In this document: piece after piece, positions 10,437-22,807 of the stretch | Numbering within the stretch: the stretch's first letter is position 1 | How the letters are laid out: each line of letters begins with the position of its first letter | Assembly (NCBI GenBank): GCA_032209605.1 | Contig: JASFXZ010000029.1 | Span: forward strand, 1,787,001-1,851,000 | DNA length: 64,000 bases | Direction: 5' to 3' | DNA from: Mactromeris polynyma | Taxonomy: Eukaryota > Mollusca > Bivalvia > Venerida > Mactridae | Notes under the pieces: model-generated | Told to the model about the DNA's origin: nothing | Seen by the model: only the letters and a program-made list of their open reading frames with translations | Databases searched by the model: none | Position numbers and translations under genes: made by a program

Positions 10437-12004
10437 TATACACAATATTTATTATATAATCAACTTACATTTCAATGAAGTGTGGGCCTTCTTAAAATAG
10501 TCGTTTATATGGTGTTGAAAACCAGCCTCCTTTTTGGACGGTACCGCTCAGGTCTATAGTAGTGTGGCAATTTGAGAGGCATACAACACTTGGTTCCCGT
10601 TTTCAAAAAGACTGAAAGCCGGTAACATGTCAAAAACGTCCACATCCTAATTACTACGCAAACAAAGTAGTTCCAAAGTTCACCGAACGAAATTATATCA
10701 TAAACGTTTCAATAAAATGAAATGTTGAAAAGGTGACCTGCTAAAGTGATTTGTGAACTAATTTGCTGTTTATGTGGAGTTCAGATGGGGTTTAAAGCAA
10801 TTATTAATACACACGAGTTTGTTTACAGTTTTGGGTGTGTTCATAATAAAATTTAATGAACGAAAAATGTTTGTCTCTTTCATATTTTTTAAAGATGGTT
10901 CATTCTCGTACTTCATTCATGAAGTACTTACTAAATGTATATCTTGCTTTATTCCTTATTCATTTCATAAATTGTCATCGTTTTGTAAAGTGCTTATTTT
11001 TAGAGCGTTGACTGTTTTCGTTTAGTACAGATTCTCACTTTTCGCCGCTTGGAGAAACTGCATGACAGAAATTCAATCAGACGGGTACCCTACCATACCG
11101 GTTCTCAAGACTTAAAATGCCAGCTTACTGCTATAAACGCGATAAATTCGCTAAGCGAACGCGCGTAGAAGAGTGTAGTCGGGTTCAGACTGCGTTTAAA
11201 GGATATATATAAATCGATGACAAGTGATTACTGTTGTTGTTGTTCTTTATTGCGATTTATCGTAGTTATGGTCTCGTTGTTCACGACTACGAAAATTATC
11301 GGGGTCACCTTTCTACGTACATCTCACGCTGTGCTTGGAAAATTAATTGGAAAATACCCCACTACAACAAGATAACTCATAACCTTGGCAAGCTAGTGTT
11401 ATCATAACTTTATGCATGGGCATACTGATTTTACTCTAAGTTCGTGCTGATATAATTTAATATGTCATTTTATAAACAAATATTCACAAACGTTCCATAA
11501 AGGGTCAGATATCTTTGTATTTCATTTATTTACAATCGTGACAAACATTTCACTTGTTTTACAATTTTAAGGTTCTACCATTATTACTTACCATTTTTCG
11601 TTATTTCGGTTTGAAAATCTAGCGTTTCTAGAACAAGTCGGATTGACGATCTCTTGGAAAAAAGGTTTACTATTTTTTCAATAATTTTATTAATTTTTTA
11701 TTCTTTTCCGCATTTCTGTCTTATGTTTTAGTTTTATTCCATATTCCATGCAAACCATCTTACCTATTTATACATACTTTGATATTATAAAACTGTTTAG
11801 TTACAAAACGGAAACTTGTATGCAACGAGTTGCCAGCTTGGCTACAGAGACGAGTGGTACCGTCCAACAGCACCTTTGTGCTTTGATTACGTTATGGTAT
11901 TGTGCTAAACATTCAAAATGTTTGAAATAAAAAATATTATTTTCAAGAACAATAAAATATAAACAGTAGAATAAAGTTTATGTCGGTGTTTTTCTACATA
12001 TATC
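10437..12004. other. Unassigned DNA
   Basis: Nothing shared with other parts of the window was found and no gene was recognised. Short open frames have no recognisable motif. Confidence 0.45.
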
Positions 12005-12085
12005 AAAGAGAGAGAATACGTAGCTACATGGAACGCCACATACATAAGGCAGTGCCTTCCCACGCAGACCTCCGGGAAAACAACA
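12005..12085 (-). mobile_element. Family E retroposon, 3' end only
   Basis: The plus strand 'agagagagaatacgtagcta' followed by 'ggaacgccacatacataagg' and 'cgcagacctccgggaaaaca' is the reversed 3' end of E. About 80 bp are retained, so this is a strongly 5'-truncated copy that still keeps the TCTCTCT end. Confidence 0.8.
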
Positions 12086-12309
12086 ACACAAGACATGGTA
12101 GCTGAAATAAACGAAACAACGCATGTTCGACGTTTTATTGTCGAATCATCTCTTGATCGTATTTTTAAGATAACTACATAGGTCGAGGGCATCCCCCAAT
12201 AAACTTTACAAAAACAGTGAATCAATAACAATTTACAATAACAGAGAATAACACAATTATACATATAATTACGATTTTTGCTGTTTGCCTGAAAAGCGAA
12301 ATTTGTTGT

Positions 12310-12480
12310 TTCATGTTAAATCCAATTATATTCTCCTAGTATAATCTGGTGAATGATTACAGGCTTGTGAACCCGGGATGTCCATATAACTGTTTAGATT
12401 GCAACAATTACTATTCAATATGAATAAAAAATAAATATTTAAGCAGATAATAAGTAAGCAGAAATGACATGTACTACTCA
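12310..12480 (+). repeat. Old dispersed repeat L, copy 1
   Basis: Similar to 42140-42290 and 57690-57800. Shared order: a 'gattacaggcttgtgaac' / 'gattagaggtttgtgaact' segment, a 'gtttagattgcaacaatt' / 'gtttagacatgccacaatc' segment, then 'ataataagtaagcagaaatg' / 'ataataagtagaaatg'. Diverged; no termini or coding potential seen. Confidence 0.5.
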
Positions 12481-14620
12481 ATGTTTGATAAAGAGCACAA
12501 TGTCATATGAAGGATATTATATCATTAATACATATTCCATTCTTAATTTCTGATTTAATGAACAGTTAAACACAACTCATTCAAACATGGAACTTTACTG
12601 AACAAGGGGCCGAACGGATTTTTAACAAAAAGGATTGTTGAATGATGTTGAGTCTAAATATCCAGTTTGATCACAGTTTTCACTTAAACTCGACATTGTA
12701 GCATCGTAACAGCAACATATAACCATGTGGATGGAATTCTGTGGGATTCAGACCAATTTTACTACGAGTGTTACCTTAAGTTCAGCAACACTCATTAGTT
12801 GCACTGACTGGGCGGATACATCTGTCTTAAAACTACCTAAAACGTGATAGGTTTAAATATGTAGAGAGCGGTGGTGTATCCCTTATGGTGATGTCATGCT
12901 CCTCTTGGTACTCGATGGTGACCAAAGCATAGTAATGGCGGGTATTGTAGTCCATCGGAAAAAATCAATACTCAGTCGCTACTATATCAATGTTACCGAT
13001 CATTTTGTTTCACACATTCTGCGGCAAACATGTAATGAAGCGTTTGAAAACCACAAACAAGTAAGACATTGCGTGCATGGTGCATGACGAACATGATCGG
13101 TGTGGTGTACGCTCACACACAGCGCTTTGATTCCACAACCGTTACATTCACACGCTGCTGTATTACCCAGTATATTTTAATATTTGACCTTACGAAATCA
13201 CCGTTCGTTCCTGGTACTAAATGTCACTGGTCGGCACGATTACGTGACTACTGAGTTTATAATAGATGGGTATTTTCCAGTGCTTCAACCCATCAAATGT
13301 GTACACAATGTATTACCTTTCTTGTCGAGGGGATTTTGACTATCTAGCTAATCGGTTTTAGAATTTACAGAAGACAGTGTTTCGTTCTTTCATCGAGGAT
13401 TGCACCGATACGTATTACAGATAAACTGTTGCGAGTTTGAGTAACGAGATGCCGAGTAATGAGATGACGCATTTTAAAATATACCTAACGGAATATACAT
13501 CAGTACACATATACAGGCATCGGTATAATTTTGGCACTCCGACAAAACGATAGTCACTTACGTTAGATTTATTTAGTTTTTCTAGCAATTTTAATTGTCA
13601 CAGCGCCATATCTTTGACGTGTAAGCTGTCTATTCAATGCACACTCACATAAGCTTTATTTACACATGTTTACTGTCCTACTTTTGGGACACAATGTACG
13701 CATGTTGATTCGCCTGTCTAAAAATAGACAATATCAGTCTTTCGGGAGTTATAAAGCAGAGGGTGAATATGAACGTATCGGAATAAGCGCCCGATGCTAG
13801 AGGAGAGTAGGTATGGTGAGGATAGGCCACTTGCAAAAACAGAGCTGCACGTCATTGATGTTGGCTTAATGTGAGTTGCGAGGTACTGCGATTTCAAACA
13901 TTCATGTTTAACCATGAATACATTTTTCGATTTTTAACGCTGTTCTTGGAGGTGCATTTGGAAAATTCCCGTTTTGTAAACTTCGCATTATTCAAGTGTA
14001 TCAATTGGAATTCTACAAAACAAATATAAGGAGAACATTACATTGTTGAGTATGGTAAATACAATATTCTCATATTTTGTCCTTCGCAAACAGATCTTTA
14101 AATATCATGTATATCGCCGAATTGCTGTCAGTTCTGCAATTAACATTCATTTTCGAACTTTTTTCAATTAAATATGTCGGTTATTTTTCCTTCCGCATTT
14201 TAAAACAACTTAAGTTGTTGAAAGTAGTTACAGTTTTGTCTGCGTCTTAATTAGTGCTTGTATTGAAATAGCGTGATATCCTTGAACTGCCGAGTGTGCG
14301 TGCATATCGTTTGTATCACAAACGAATTACTATTTGACAATCACGTTTTCTTTATCCAAACATTTTTTATTTGAACTTAATGGGCATGCTTCCGTTTGCA
14401 ATTTGAACTCCCATTTAAAACGAAGAAAAGATTAGCGCTTGTTTTGCACTCTCCTACTGTTTTATGAACTATAGTATTTGTAATCTAAACAATAATGCAA
14501 CATTTTGGAGCAGGAAGGCCCATATTCACAACAACAGAACTTTCCTAGATAGGTATAGGCAAAAGGGATGAGACACAAACAGGGAGGGATACAAACAATA
14601 CAAAACGAAGTAGGGGACGC
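12481..14620. other. Unassigned DNA
   Basis: No repeat shared within the window and no gene was recognised in about 2.1 kb. Two small overlapping open frames at 12896-13254 carry no identifiable domain. Confidence 0.45.
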
Positions 14621-14770
14621 GTTTGTTTGGCTTCCTCAAATACAGCGGCTTGTTGACCTCACCAGTTTTCTGGAATTAACTATCAACCAGTACTAACTAC
14701 AATGTTTGGAATCGAACCTGAATGTGTCAGGTGACAGTCTAGCGCTATATCAACAAAAGCTAGCCGGGCA
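14621..14770 (-). mobile_element. tRNA-derived SINE, type A, degraded
   Basis: On the plus strand 'cagcggcttgttgacctcac', 'ttctggaattaactatcaac', 'cagtactaacta' and then 'aatcgaacctgaa' followed by 'gtgacagtctagcgctat' is the reversed body and head of type A. The central part of the body is missing. Confidence 0.7.
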
Positions 14771-15197
14771 GGGGACTATTGGCGACTAGGGAACACATAC
14801 AAGGAGGGTCCAAAACTTCATAATGACAATAGTCAAAGCTTTGCGCAAAACATCGCTATGCATTAATTTCTATAGTTATGAGTTTGGTCATAACAATTTA
14901 TATGACTCATATTCCATTCCACATAGTTCTGAAATAATGTGTTCCAGTTTAAAAGTTCACCGATATATATATTTGTACTTTGTTACTTCAAGTGAAAGAC
15001 TGATTCAATATAGTAAACGTCTTTTAACAGTACACAATGTGACATTGAATTCTTTTTATGAGACAGCATTTGTATCTGAAAAATAACACTTGCTGTCTGT
15101 CTAAACAGATGTTGCATATATGTTTACTTCCATACTGGGATCCTATTCTGCCCGCAGTTTATAAAATTAAAGCGTTAATTGATTATAGTGTCAGCGG

Positions 15198-15408
15198 TTT
15201 CTGACTTATGAGACACCTTTCTGAGCATATTTACTTCCCGATTCCTATCCTTTAATGCCATGCACCAGGCAGGTTTGCACGCGGTAACCCTTATATAACT
15301 AGCTGGCGGCTCACCAACCGGCCATATCAGAACAAACCCTTACCGGGATTCGAACCTTCGACCTCCCGCTCCCAAAGCGGATGCCTTAAGCACTCGGCGA
15401 CGGAAGAC
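15198..15408 (-). mobile_element. tRNA-derived SINE, type D
   Basis: The reverse complement has a well-kept tRNA-like head: 'gtcgccgagtgcttaaggca' (A box) and 'ggttcgaatcccggtaa' (B box). The body then runs 'ctgatatggccggttggtga' and 'gccagctagttatataaggg' and ends in 'gtctcataagtcagaaa'. The second copy, at 19306-19795, has an expanded tail. Confidence 0.8.
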
Positions 15409-15616
15409 GTTTCGTAGCAACACAATTTTGAGAAGTATTGTTTAAACGGCTACTCAACATACACAGCGACTACCGTGCTTATCATGACTACGGCATGGAT
15501 ATTCGGTTTTACACCCTACGTTTCGATAGAAAATTAAAAAAATCACATACAAATAATACATGTATGTACTTGGGAACTCTGAACCTGATAATGCACATCA
15601 TGAATAGCTGAGATAT

Positions 15617-16134
15617 CTACTCAAAATTTGCTAAGGGTCACCTAAGGCTACTACTAATACATCCTCGTATAGGCCTTCAAATTCGGCGAAATTGTACACT
15701 GGCTATAATGATACAAGACTAAATTGTCCATTTCAAAAATTAATTATACAAGTTGACTAGGATTGTACCAGACAATTATTTTAATGTGATTTTCCTTGCA
15801 TAATGCCAAGGGCAATAACTCAAGAACAACTTCCAATGAGAAGTATGAAACTCCAGTATTTAGCTTGATTTCCAGTCACATTTATGTCTGACTAAGGAAT
15901 ACAAAAATTGAACTGTTTCGTTTTGATATGTGCTATCAAGAAATGTTGCTCTTTATATTGACGTCATTTTGACGTCAGATTATGTGATGTTAACTTTTCT
16001 GACAAAATGCTAATATTGTCTCACAATGCCTGGCCACAAACACTTGACAATGATAAGCAGTTTTAATTTCTTTTAACAGCTTTATATATTTGAACCAAAA
16101 CAATAACAGGTGGTCCTTAGCAAGTTTTGAGTAG
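15617..16134. mobile_element. 518-bp non-autonomous element with terminal inverted repeats
   Basis: The first 27 bases, opening CTACTCAAAATTTGCTAAGG, are inverted at 16108-16134 ('ccttagcaagttttgagtag') with few mismatches. The flanks read 'gagatat' on the left and 'tatatt' on the right, compatible with a short TAT or TA target duplication. There is no transposase. The interior holds two perfect TGACGTCA octamers at 15959-15966 and 15970-15977. I saw no second copy in the window. Confidence 0.7.
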
Positions 16135-16992
16135 TATATTATACAAGAATGGAAAAATGCATTTTATTGACCTGTCATCCAATAGTATAGTTTGTTGCCT
16201 GTTTGACTACAACATCCACATCAACTAGTTAATGGTATGGCTTTCTTTGTATGAAGAATTAGAAAAATCTGGTTAAGTAGCAAGCGGAAAGTCTCATCAA
16301 TGGCAAGTAATTGCATCAGCTATTTGTCTAGAATTATGAGGAAAACTCTATAATTCACATTGCCAAATAAACGTTAATGATTTATTCATATTTGGATTTG
16401 TGTTTCGAACTCGCTCGTAATTTAGCAGAAACACAAACTCATATTTGCATGTCATGCTGTAGGAGGCATTGACACTATTTAACGTTATATTTGTAAGCAA
16501 ACATTTTATGCACGATTCATCATCATTCGGAAAACCTCGGCCAACTACGTCTGGTGCCTCGGATGTTCGTAAAGCACTACTTTCGGAAATACCCTTCGAA
16601 TATCATGTAAACAATATGGCGGCGTGCAAGCTTGAGTACTGATGAAACGGGATTAGAATAACATATATGAATTTTGCCGCATAGTGCTCCGCCTGACATA
16701 CACTAGAGGATGTTTGTAGAGTAACGAAGTGGTACGGAAATATCCGAGAGCTGTCGAGAATTGATTCATCATGTGATGCAGGAACGTTCGATTACGGAAA
16801 TACCTTCAGATCCGTATAGTGTAGTCACTTCCAGTTTTACGATATTGATTTAATTAATTAATATCTCTTGTCGATTTTGGTGCTTTCACTGCATGTTCAT
16901 TGCAGCATTTAAGTCAGAATTCCAATTTGTTCGATCATTCCATACATGTGTATTTTAAATGGAGAAAAATTGTATTGCTAACAATATGATAA
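16135..16992. other. Unassigned DNA
   Basis: No assignable repeat. It contains 'aacaatatggcggcgtgcaa' near 16610, which looks like a translation start but is not followed by a meaningful frame. Two similar 'tacggaaata' phrases at about 16735 and 16793 suggest local duplication. Confidence 0.4.
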
Positions 16993-17075
16993 AATCGGAC
17001 CTCGTTCATTCGAATTCATCGGGTCCGAACTTTCTTTCGAATAATACCTGGATTCGAATAGCCCATTTCAATTTT
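16993..17075. mobile_element. pogo/Tigger-like MITE, family 1, fragment
   Basis: The stretch 'tcggacctcgttcattcgaa' and then 'cgaataatacctggattcga' and 'atagcccatttcaat' corresponds to one half of family 1. The other end is missing. Confidence 0.6.
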
Positions 17076-17079
17076 ATTA

Positions 17080-17620
17080 TCTACGAGCTGGCTAGTTATT
17101 CGCTTCCAGATGTGTATCCGTGCGAATATCGATGTCATTGCTAGCTCTCGGTTCGCGTCTACTTCTGTATTGAAATATTTAGAAAAATTTAATAACAATG
17201 TACGAGTTTGCTCATTTTTCGCCTCCAAATATGTATTCGTCGCTGTCCCGTTCGGATGATGGTGGCAGTGCTAGCTCTGGGTTCGATGGTAGGTATGGTG
17301 TAATAGAATAAAAAACGATACCAGGGCCGATCTGTATTCAACCTAGGTCGTTATACAAGGGTGTTGAACGATTGCTGCGCCAACATCAGTAACACTAAGG
17401 ACAATAAGGTATATGTCTTTGACAGACAACCAATGGGGTTTGGCCATAGTCGAGTCCTTAATCTCATCATGTAAACATTAGCTTAGTTGATATTATTTAT
17501 TTTTCTCCGTTCTACACCCACATACTACCGTTAGCTATGTTTGGAACTCGAGACCGTATTATGGCCAGTGCTGGCTCTGTATTCGATCTATATCGTTATT
17601 CAATGCTGATCTAGGACTTA
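17080..17620. repeat. Diverged local repeats around a GCTAGCTCTGGGTTCGA motif
   Basis: The motif recurs as 'gctagctctcggttcg' near 17141, 'gctagctctgggttcgat' near 17270 and 'gctggctctgtattcgat' near 17570, with similar flanking text before the first two ('cgcttccagatgtgtatccg' and 'cgcctccaaatatgtattcg'). This is an irregular local duplication; its origin is unknown. Confidence 0.45.
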
Positions 17621-17952
17621 CTATTGACGCACTAACTTCACTCAACTTAAATTTTATGTATAAAGCACTGACGAATAAGCTGGTATCGTTGTGACATCTA
17701 TATACTTGTTTTCTTTTCATACCATATATGATGTATTCAACTTAGATCATTCATCAACGTTGATATACGATTTGCGAATGGCAAGTCAACACCAATGTTC
17801 TAACACTCCCTACATTCATTAACAAACATTGCGGCTTGTGACTAACGTCATAGACTTACATAATACAAACACTCAGGGTGATACTATTCCCTGTTTACGC
17901 AAACCGTACGCTATTTTATTTGTAAAAACGAATCAAAATGCAATATAATGAC

Positions 17953-18440
17953 TAGTGATGGCGCGATTATGGAAAATAATCGAAAAATCGTCGCTGAACA
18001 TCTGACGTCGGTCACAATCGATTATGAATTACAATTGTCGATTATAATAGGAAATTTTGACTAAATTGTTATTTCAATAAGATGATATTATATATATTCA
18101 AATTTTACAGTTATAAACCTGGATATGCATTCAAATTTTACAGTTATCTAGAATTGTTTTCGATGAAATCAGGCAAATACAAATATGCAAAGTAAACATA
18201 CAAAAACAATACTTATTGAATGATAAAATAATCTTATGATATAAGAGTAATGTAAAACCCCATTTGATGCTAAATGTATTAAAAAGAGATAAATAAAGTT
18301 GTATAAATGAAATTAACTGTCAGCATTATACTTACTCTAAAACAACTAAATAATAGATTATTTCCGATTCGATTATCGATTATGAGTTTTCAAACCGATT
18401 CGATAATCGATTATGAAACTTGTCCGATTATCCATTACTA
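17953..18440. mobile_element. hAT-like non-autonomous element with perfect 8-bp target duplication
   Basis: Opens TAGTGATGGCGCGATTATGG and closes TCCATTACTA, short inverted ends of hAT type. It is flanked on both sides by the identical octamer ATAATGAC (17945-17952 and 18441-18448), the target duplication length expected for hAT. Both subterminal regions are packed with ATCGATTATC-type words, likely transposase-binding repeats. At 488 bp without an open frame it must depend on a transposase elsewhere. A diverged inverted copy starts at 21981. Confidence 0.85.
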
Positions 18441-18970
18441 ATAATGACGAGCAACAAAAATTCGCTGTGCAAAAACTGAGCGTTTTCCGATGTACTAATT
18501 ATACTTTCTACTGCATACTAAAAATAAGCCTGCACTTGAAAATGCTTTGATTTCTCATTTGTCTTTAATAGCAAATAGCAATTCTCTATAAGGCGTAAGA
18601 TGCTCTTTGCATCTCGCAATCAAATAGTAAATTAATTAACAATTTCAATACAAAGTGGTAATTAAGAGATGTGAATCAGAAAAGAATTACACGAACACAA
18701 TGTTTTGTGTAATTGTGTTTTCAAATTAAGATAATTTTCATGAATTATACATCAATTCCTTTTGACATATAACAAATTGATCACATTTAATTTCGGTTTT
18801 ATTTGTTACTAATGTATTTGTTCTGTGAGGTATTTTGGTTGAAGCATCTCAATTACAGAAAATACAATAAATTGCAGAACCCCCCAAGCATTTTTTACAT
18901 ATCTTTAATTCAGTCTCATTCTAGCTCTTGTTTAACGTAAAATAAAAGTGCTTATTTTGTCTCCCACTAC

Positions 18971-19294
18971 TTAAAGTAATACTATGCTCATTTTGTGTTC
19001 ATTTGTTTACCAAAACAAACATGAAAAATATATTTCCTATAGTTAAAACATCGATCAACATGCATTAACAAAGAATGAACTCATAATGTATTAATCCATA
19101 TTTGTTGAAGAAAGATTTTAACAATCAGGTTATTTTACATGTTTTGACTGTTAGTAATATGATAAAAAAATATTTTTTAAATCGGTTATACATTGCAATG
19201 GCTCTTATAAGAGATGTTTTAGCCAACGTAACAACAATAATGGATAAAGCCAATTCAAACATTTTATGTTCAGATGAGCAAGATATATCTTTAC
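18971..19294 (+). mobile_element. TTAA-ended element, family T, copy T3
   Basis: Opens TTAAAGTAATACTATGCTCA and runs through 'gttatacattgcaatggctc' to 'agatgagcaagatatatctt', ending TTAC where TTAA is expected. It abuts the expanded SINE that begins at 19306. Confidence 0.7.
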
Positions 19295-19305
19295 AGGCCC
19301 AGCCA

Positions 19306-19795
19306 TTTCTGACTTATGAGACACCTACTTTCTGAGCACATTTACTTCCAGATTCCTATCCTTTAATGCCAGGAACCAGACAGGTAGGCACGCGGTTTCT
19401 GACTTATGAGACACCTACTTTCTGAGCACATTTACTTCCAGATTCCTATCCTTTAATGCCAGGAACCAGACAGGTAGGCACGCGGTTTCTGACTTATGAG
19501 ACACCTACTTTCTGAGCACATTTACTTCCAGATTCCTATCCTTTAATGCCAGGAACCAGACAGGTAGGCACGCGGTTTCTGACTTATGAGACACCTACTT
19601 TCTGAGCACATTTACTTCCAGATTCCTATCCTTTAATGCCAGGAACCAGACAGATAGGTATACGGTAACCATTATTTAACTAGCTGGTGGCTCACCAACC
19701 GGCCATATCAGAATTGACCCCTACTTGGATTCGAACCTTCGACCTCCCACTCCCATGTCGGAAATCTTAACCACTGGGGCAAGAGAGACGGAGTG
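19306..19795 (-). mobile_element. tRNA-derived SINE, type D, with four tandem 90-bp units in its distal part
   Basis: The tRNA-like head lies at about 19725-19790 on the minus strand ('ggttcgaatccaagt' B box). The distal body, which is single in the copy at 15198-15408, is here repeated four times in exact 90-bp steps starting at 19306, 19396, 19486 and 19576. The first three are almost identical; the fourth diverges where it joins the head-proximal sequence. The expansion happened after insertion or in the source copy. Confidence 0.85.
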
Positions 19796-21629
19796 TAATA
19801 TGTATAAGACAGACAACGTGTGGCTTTATCTATACGATATACACACGTGCGTTAGTGAGAGTAACTATCCAATCTCATTGAAATCAGCTCCTAACTTTAG
19901 CTCCATTACTTTCCATTGGTAGGATCTGACTACACTCCGTAAGAGGTCACGTTCATATAACCTCTCTAAAAATAGATATGCGTAACCAGGTGCTCGTTTG
20001 TGGTCCAATGAAATTTCTCCTTACAAAACCGTGTTTGTCGTCTTTCTCAAAATGGCTATATCATTTATTCGGAGTTTCTGTTTATATTGTGTTTTAACGT
20101 CCTTCCTGCTGCTTCCGGTTAAAAATATTTTCAAAAACGAAACACCACACAAACAACACCGATCAACCAAAGAATGTTGCCGTGTAGGAGTTGCGGTTGT
20201 GTCCAAGTGCGCAGCCATATTGAAATTGTCAAATTCAATATGCCTCGTCACCGAGGTGAAAACCAATCAATTAGTCATGCTTATTAATACAAGAAAAACA
20301 TGTTTGCCATGTCAAACTTACAAGTACCATTTGTATAGTAGTGTCGTGAGTTTTCTTTGAAGTTTGAAACGTTACATGTTGAGACGTGGAGTTAAATTTG
20401 GGAGGGACTTATTAACGGACCGAGTGCATTCACTTAAGAGGGCGGTGTTAAATACCCGTGCTGTTAGTTACCGCACTGTTGACACGAAGTGGCATTTCAT
20501 TTCAGCACTTTACCAGGTTGGTTCGACCTCACTGGATTCACAGTGGTTTCATGGTACGTGCTATGTTGATTTGATTGATTTTTTTGGGTTTTTAAATTCG
20601 CATTCACGGTACATACCATGCATACTGATTTGCATACGTCACATGATAAAGAGAAACGTTTGTTCGTACACGCCCTTTTTGATCTACATGTATGAAACAA
20701 AACAGATACGCCCCCGCAACTAAATTAGATAACCACCTGTTTTCATACTCAACAAAAGGGTAAGTGTGTGTATGACTAAATTTATGTACGCTAGCTCTAG
20801 GATTGTGACATGGCAAGACGCAAAACGACGATAGTTTATATACTAGAACATTGCATTACATCACCGCGATCCGTCCAATCAGCTGCCTCTATTTCAACTG
20901 TCTATATCGTATATACAACGTTATTGACGTTCACTTGGTCTAAGTCGGATAGGGAGTCTCGTGGCATTGTGGTGGCTTACGCTCGTGTATATATCGTATA
21001 GACAATGCCACTCGTTGTCTGACCTATACATAGAAATGGTTTGCAAACAGTCATAATATTGATTTTGACCTACATTTTCGACCAATCGAATGCTGTATAT
21101 GAAACGCGTTGTTTAAATATGCAACAAATTGGACGATTTGATTGGTTCATATTGTAAGCGGAGAGGCACCAAACGGGGTGTCTCGAAAAGATAATTTACT
21201 TTTTACCAAGTCTTTATTAAAACTTAATGCAAGAAGAAACGTATTAAGTAGATTGTATGTGTTAGTTTGTCTGCCCAAAATTGACACGATTTCTTTAAAT
21301 TTCGTAGTTATCAGTAACTATATGTAACAGTGTATGTAGCAATAAATAACATTTCGTTTGTCAAATTTCTGAAGACAGTCTATGTTAAAGGATACTGAAC
21401 ATAGTACGCGAAAACTATTAGTATATATATCGTAATACAATGTAATTTATTCATCGTTCTCAATGGATACCATCTACTGTTTTGTTTTTTGCAAGGCATC
21501 ATTCCATCTACGCCGTTTATCATTTCAAAAGATATTTCTTCTTATTTCTTAAAATTAAAAGATTTCTGTTTTTAGACGACACCATACCGCTTGTGTTTGC
21601 GATAATTCCGATTACTCTAGTACGTATAT
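19796..21629. other. Unassigned DNA with local inverted repeats
   Basis: No gene recognised; several overlapping frames of 60-120 codons between 19998 and 20816 lack any motif. 'cggagtgta' at about 19790 is inverted as 'tacactccg' at about 19932. Related palindromic words ('tatcgtatatac' and 'tatatatcgtatagaca') bracket about 20897-21004. Confidence 0.45.
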
Positions 21630-21810
21630 GTTGAGTTGAGATGAATGAATAGAATACAATTCACACATAATTCAATATTTCGTCTCAATCATCGATACTA
21701 ATTTTATTATTGATAAATATATTGGTGCTTACACATTGCAGCAAGATTGGACTGGCAGTGCCTCGGTATTAAACCGATTTTCTTCTATCCTAACACATTA
21801 GCATCTTCTA
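21630..21810 (+). repeat. Old dispersed repeat J, partial copy
   Basis: The text 'gaatacaattcacacataat' and 'tcaatatttcgtctcaatca' parallels 'taacatccgaacataattcg' and 'atatttcgttttattaaacg' near 49940 and the corresponding part near 62702. Only the distal portion of J is recognisable. Confidence 0.45.
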
Positions 21811-21980
21811 TTCAATAAGCTGTGGTATGTCTACGAAGGAGTATTTCGTATGACAAATGCTATATTGCTCCCCAGATAATATACGTCTTAAGAGATCAGA
21901 CTTTGTAATATGTATTGTTTTATGTCCTTGTACCATAGCCATCAAGATCAACCACCTGCCGGGTGTGTACAGAACAGAAC

Positions 21981-22352
21981 TAGTGATGGATAATCGGATA
22001 CATTTCATAATCGATTATCGGATCAGTTTTGAAAACTCATAATCGATAATCGAATCGGAAATAATCGAAATATTTAGCTTTTTAATATTAGTATAATGCT
22101 GACAGTTTAATTCATTTATACAAAATTATTTATCTCTTTTTTAACTACATTTAACATCAATGGGGTTTAACATTACTCTGATAGCATAAGAACATTTTAT
22201 CATTCAAAAAGTAGTTGACCAATATTGACTAGATGTTTTGTACATATATTGGGCTAGATTTAAGATTTGAATGCAAATCCGGGTTTATTTCTTTAAATTT
22301 GAATATTTATAATATCGCGCAGTTGAACAATTTAACTGATCCTGACCTTATT
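21981..22352. mobile_element. hAT-like element, second copy, truncated
   Basis: Starts TAGTGATGGATAATCGG and repeats, in inverted order, the interior of 17953-18440: 'gaaaactcataatcgataat' and 'atgctgacagtttaattcat', with the 'ccccatttgatgctaaatg' region inverted ('catttaacatcaatgggg'). The far hAT terminus is absent, and the palindromic MITE P2 begins at 22357 just where similarity ends. Confidence 0.75.
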
Positions 22353-22356
22353 ATTT

Positions 22357-22594
22357 AAGCGCTGTTGTGGGATTTCCAACTTCTTCTGTAAATGACGTCA
22401 TTTCAAGAAAATGTCACATGTGATGTCACTATAAGCAAGCAGGAAACAAAGTTTACTCCATATGGTCAAATTGTTTTCATATTGCTGTATTGGGCAAATA
22501 TTGGCTTACTGTCAGTACATGGAGACGTCACATGTGACGATTTCTGGAAATGATGTCACTAATAGTAGAGGTTGGAAATCGTACAGAGGCGCTC
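22357..22594 (+). mobile_element. Palindromic CRE-bearing MITE, copy P2
   Basis: About 238 bp from 'gcgctgttgtgggatttcca' to 'gtacagaggcgctc'. One perfect TGACGTCA at 22393-22400. Arms and apex follow P1. Confidence 0.85.
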
Positions 22595-22807
22595 TTTTAA
22601 AGATTTCCCCATCTATTTCAGTTTCTGTAAGCTTAGTGAACAATATCAGCCCCCCCTTCTTCGTTTAACTCGACAAAAATTGAAACTATATTAACATATG
22701 TAAACTTATACAAACTTATACAAATAGAGGTCACCAGAATCAGATTAATTAGTCAGATTAATTAGTCCGAATAATAAATTAAATGTAAAAGTAGTTAACG
22801 TAGTATA

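Noticed and set aside
16600..16640. Promoter-proximal first exon suggested by ATATGGCGGCGTGCAAG
   Set aside because: The frame closes quickly, no splice donor context or downstream exon is recognisable, and ATGGCGGC alone is weak evidence.
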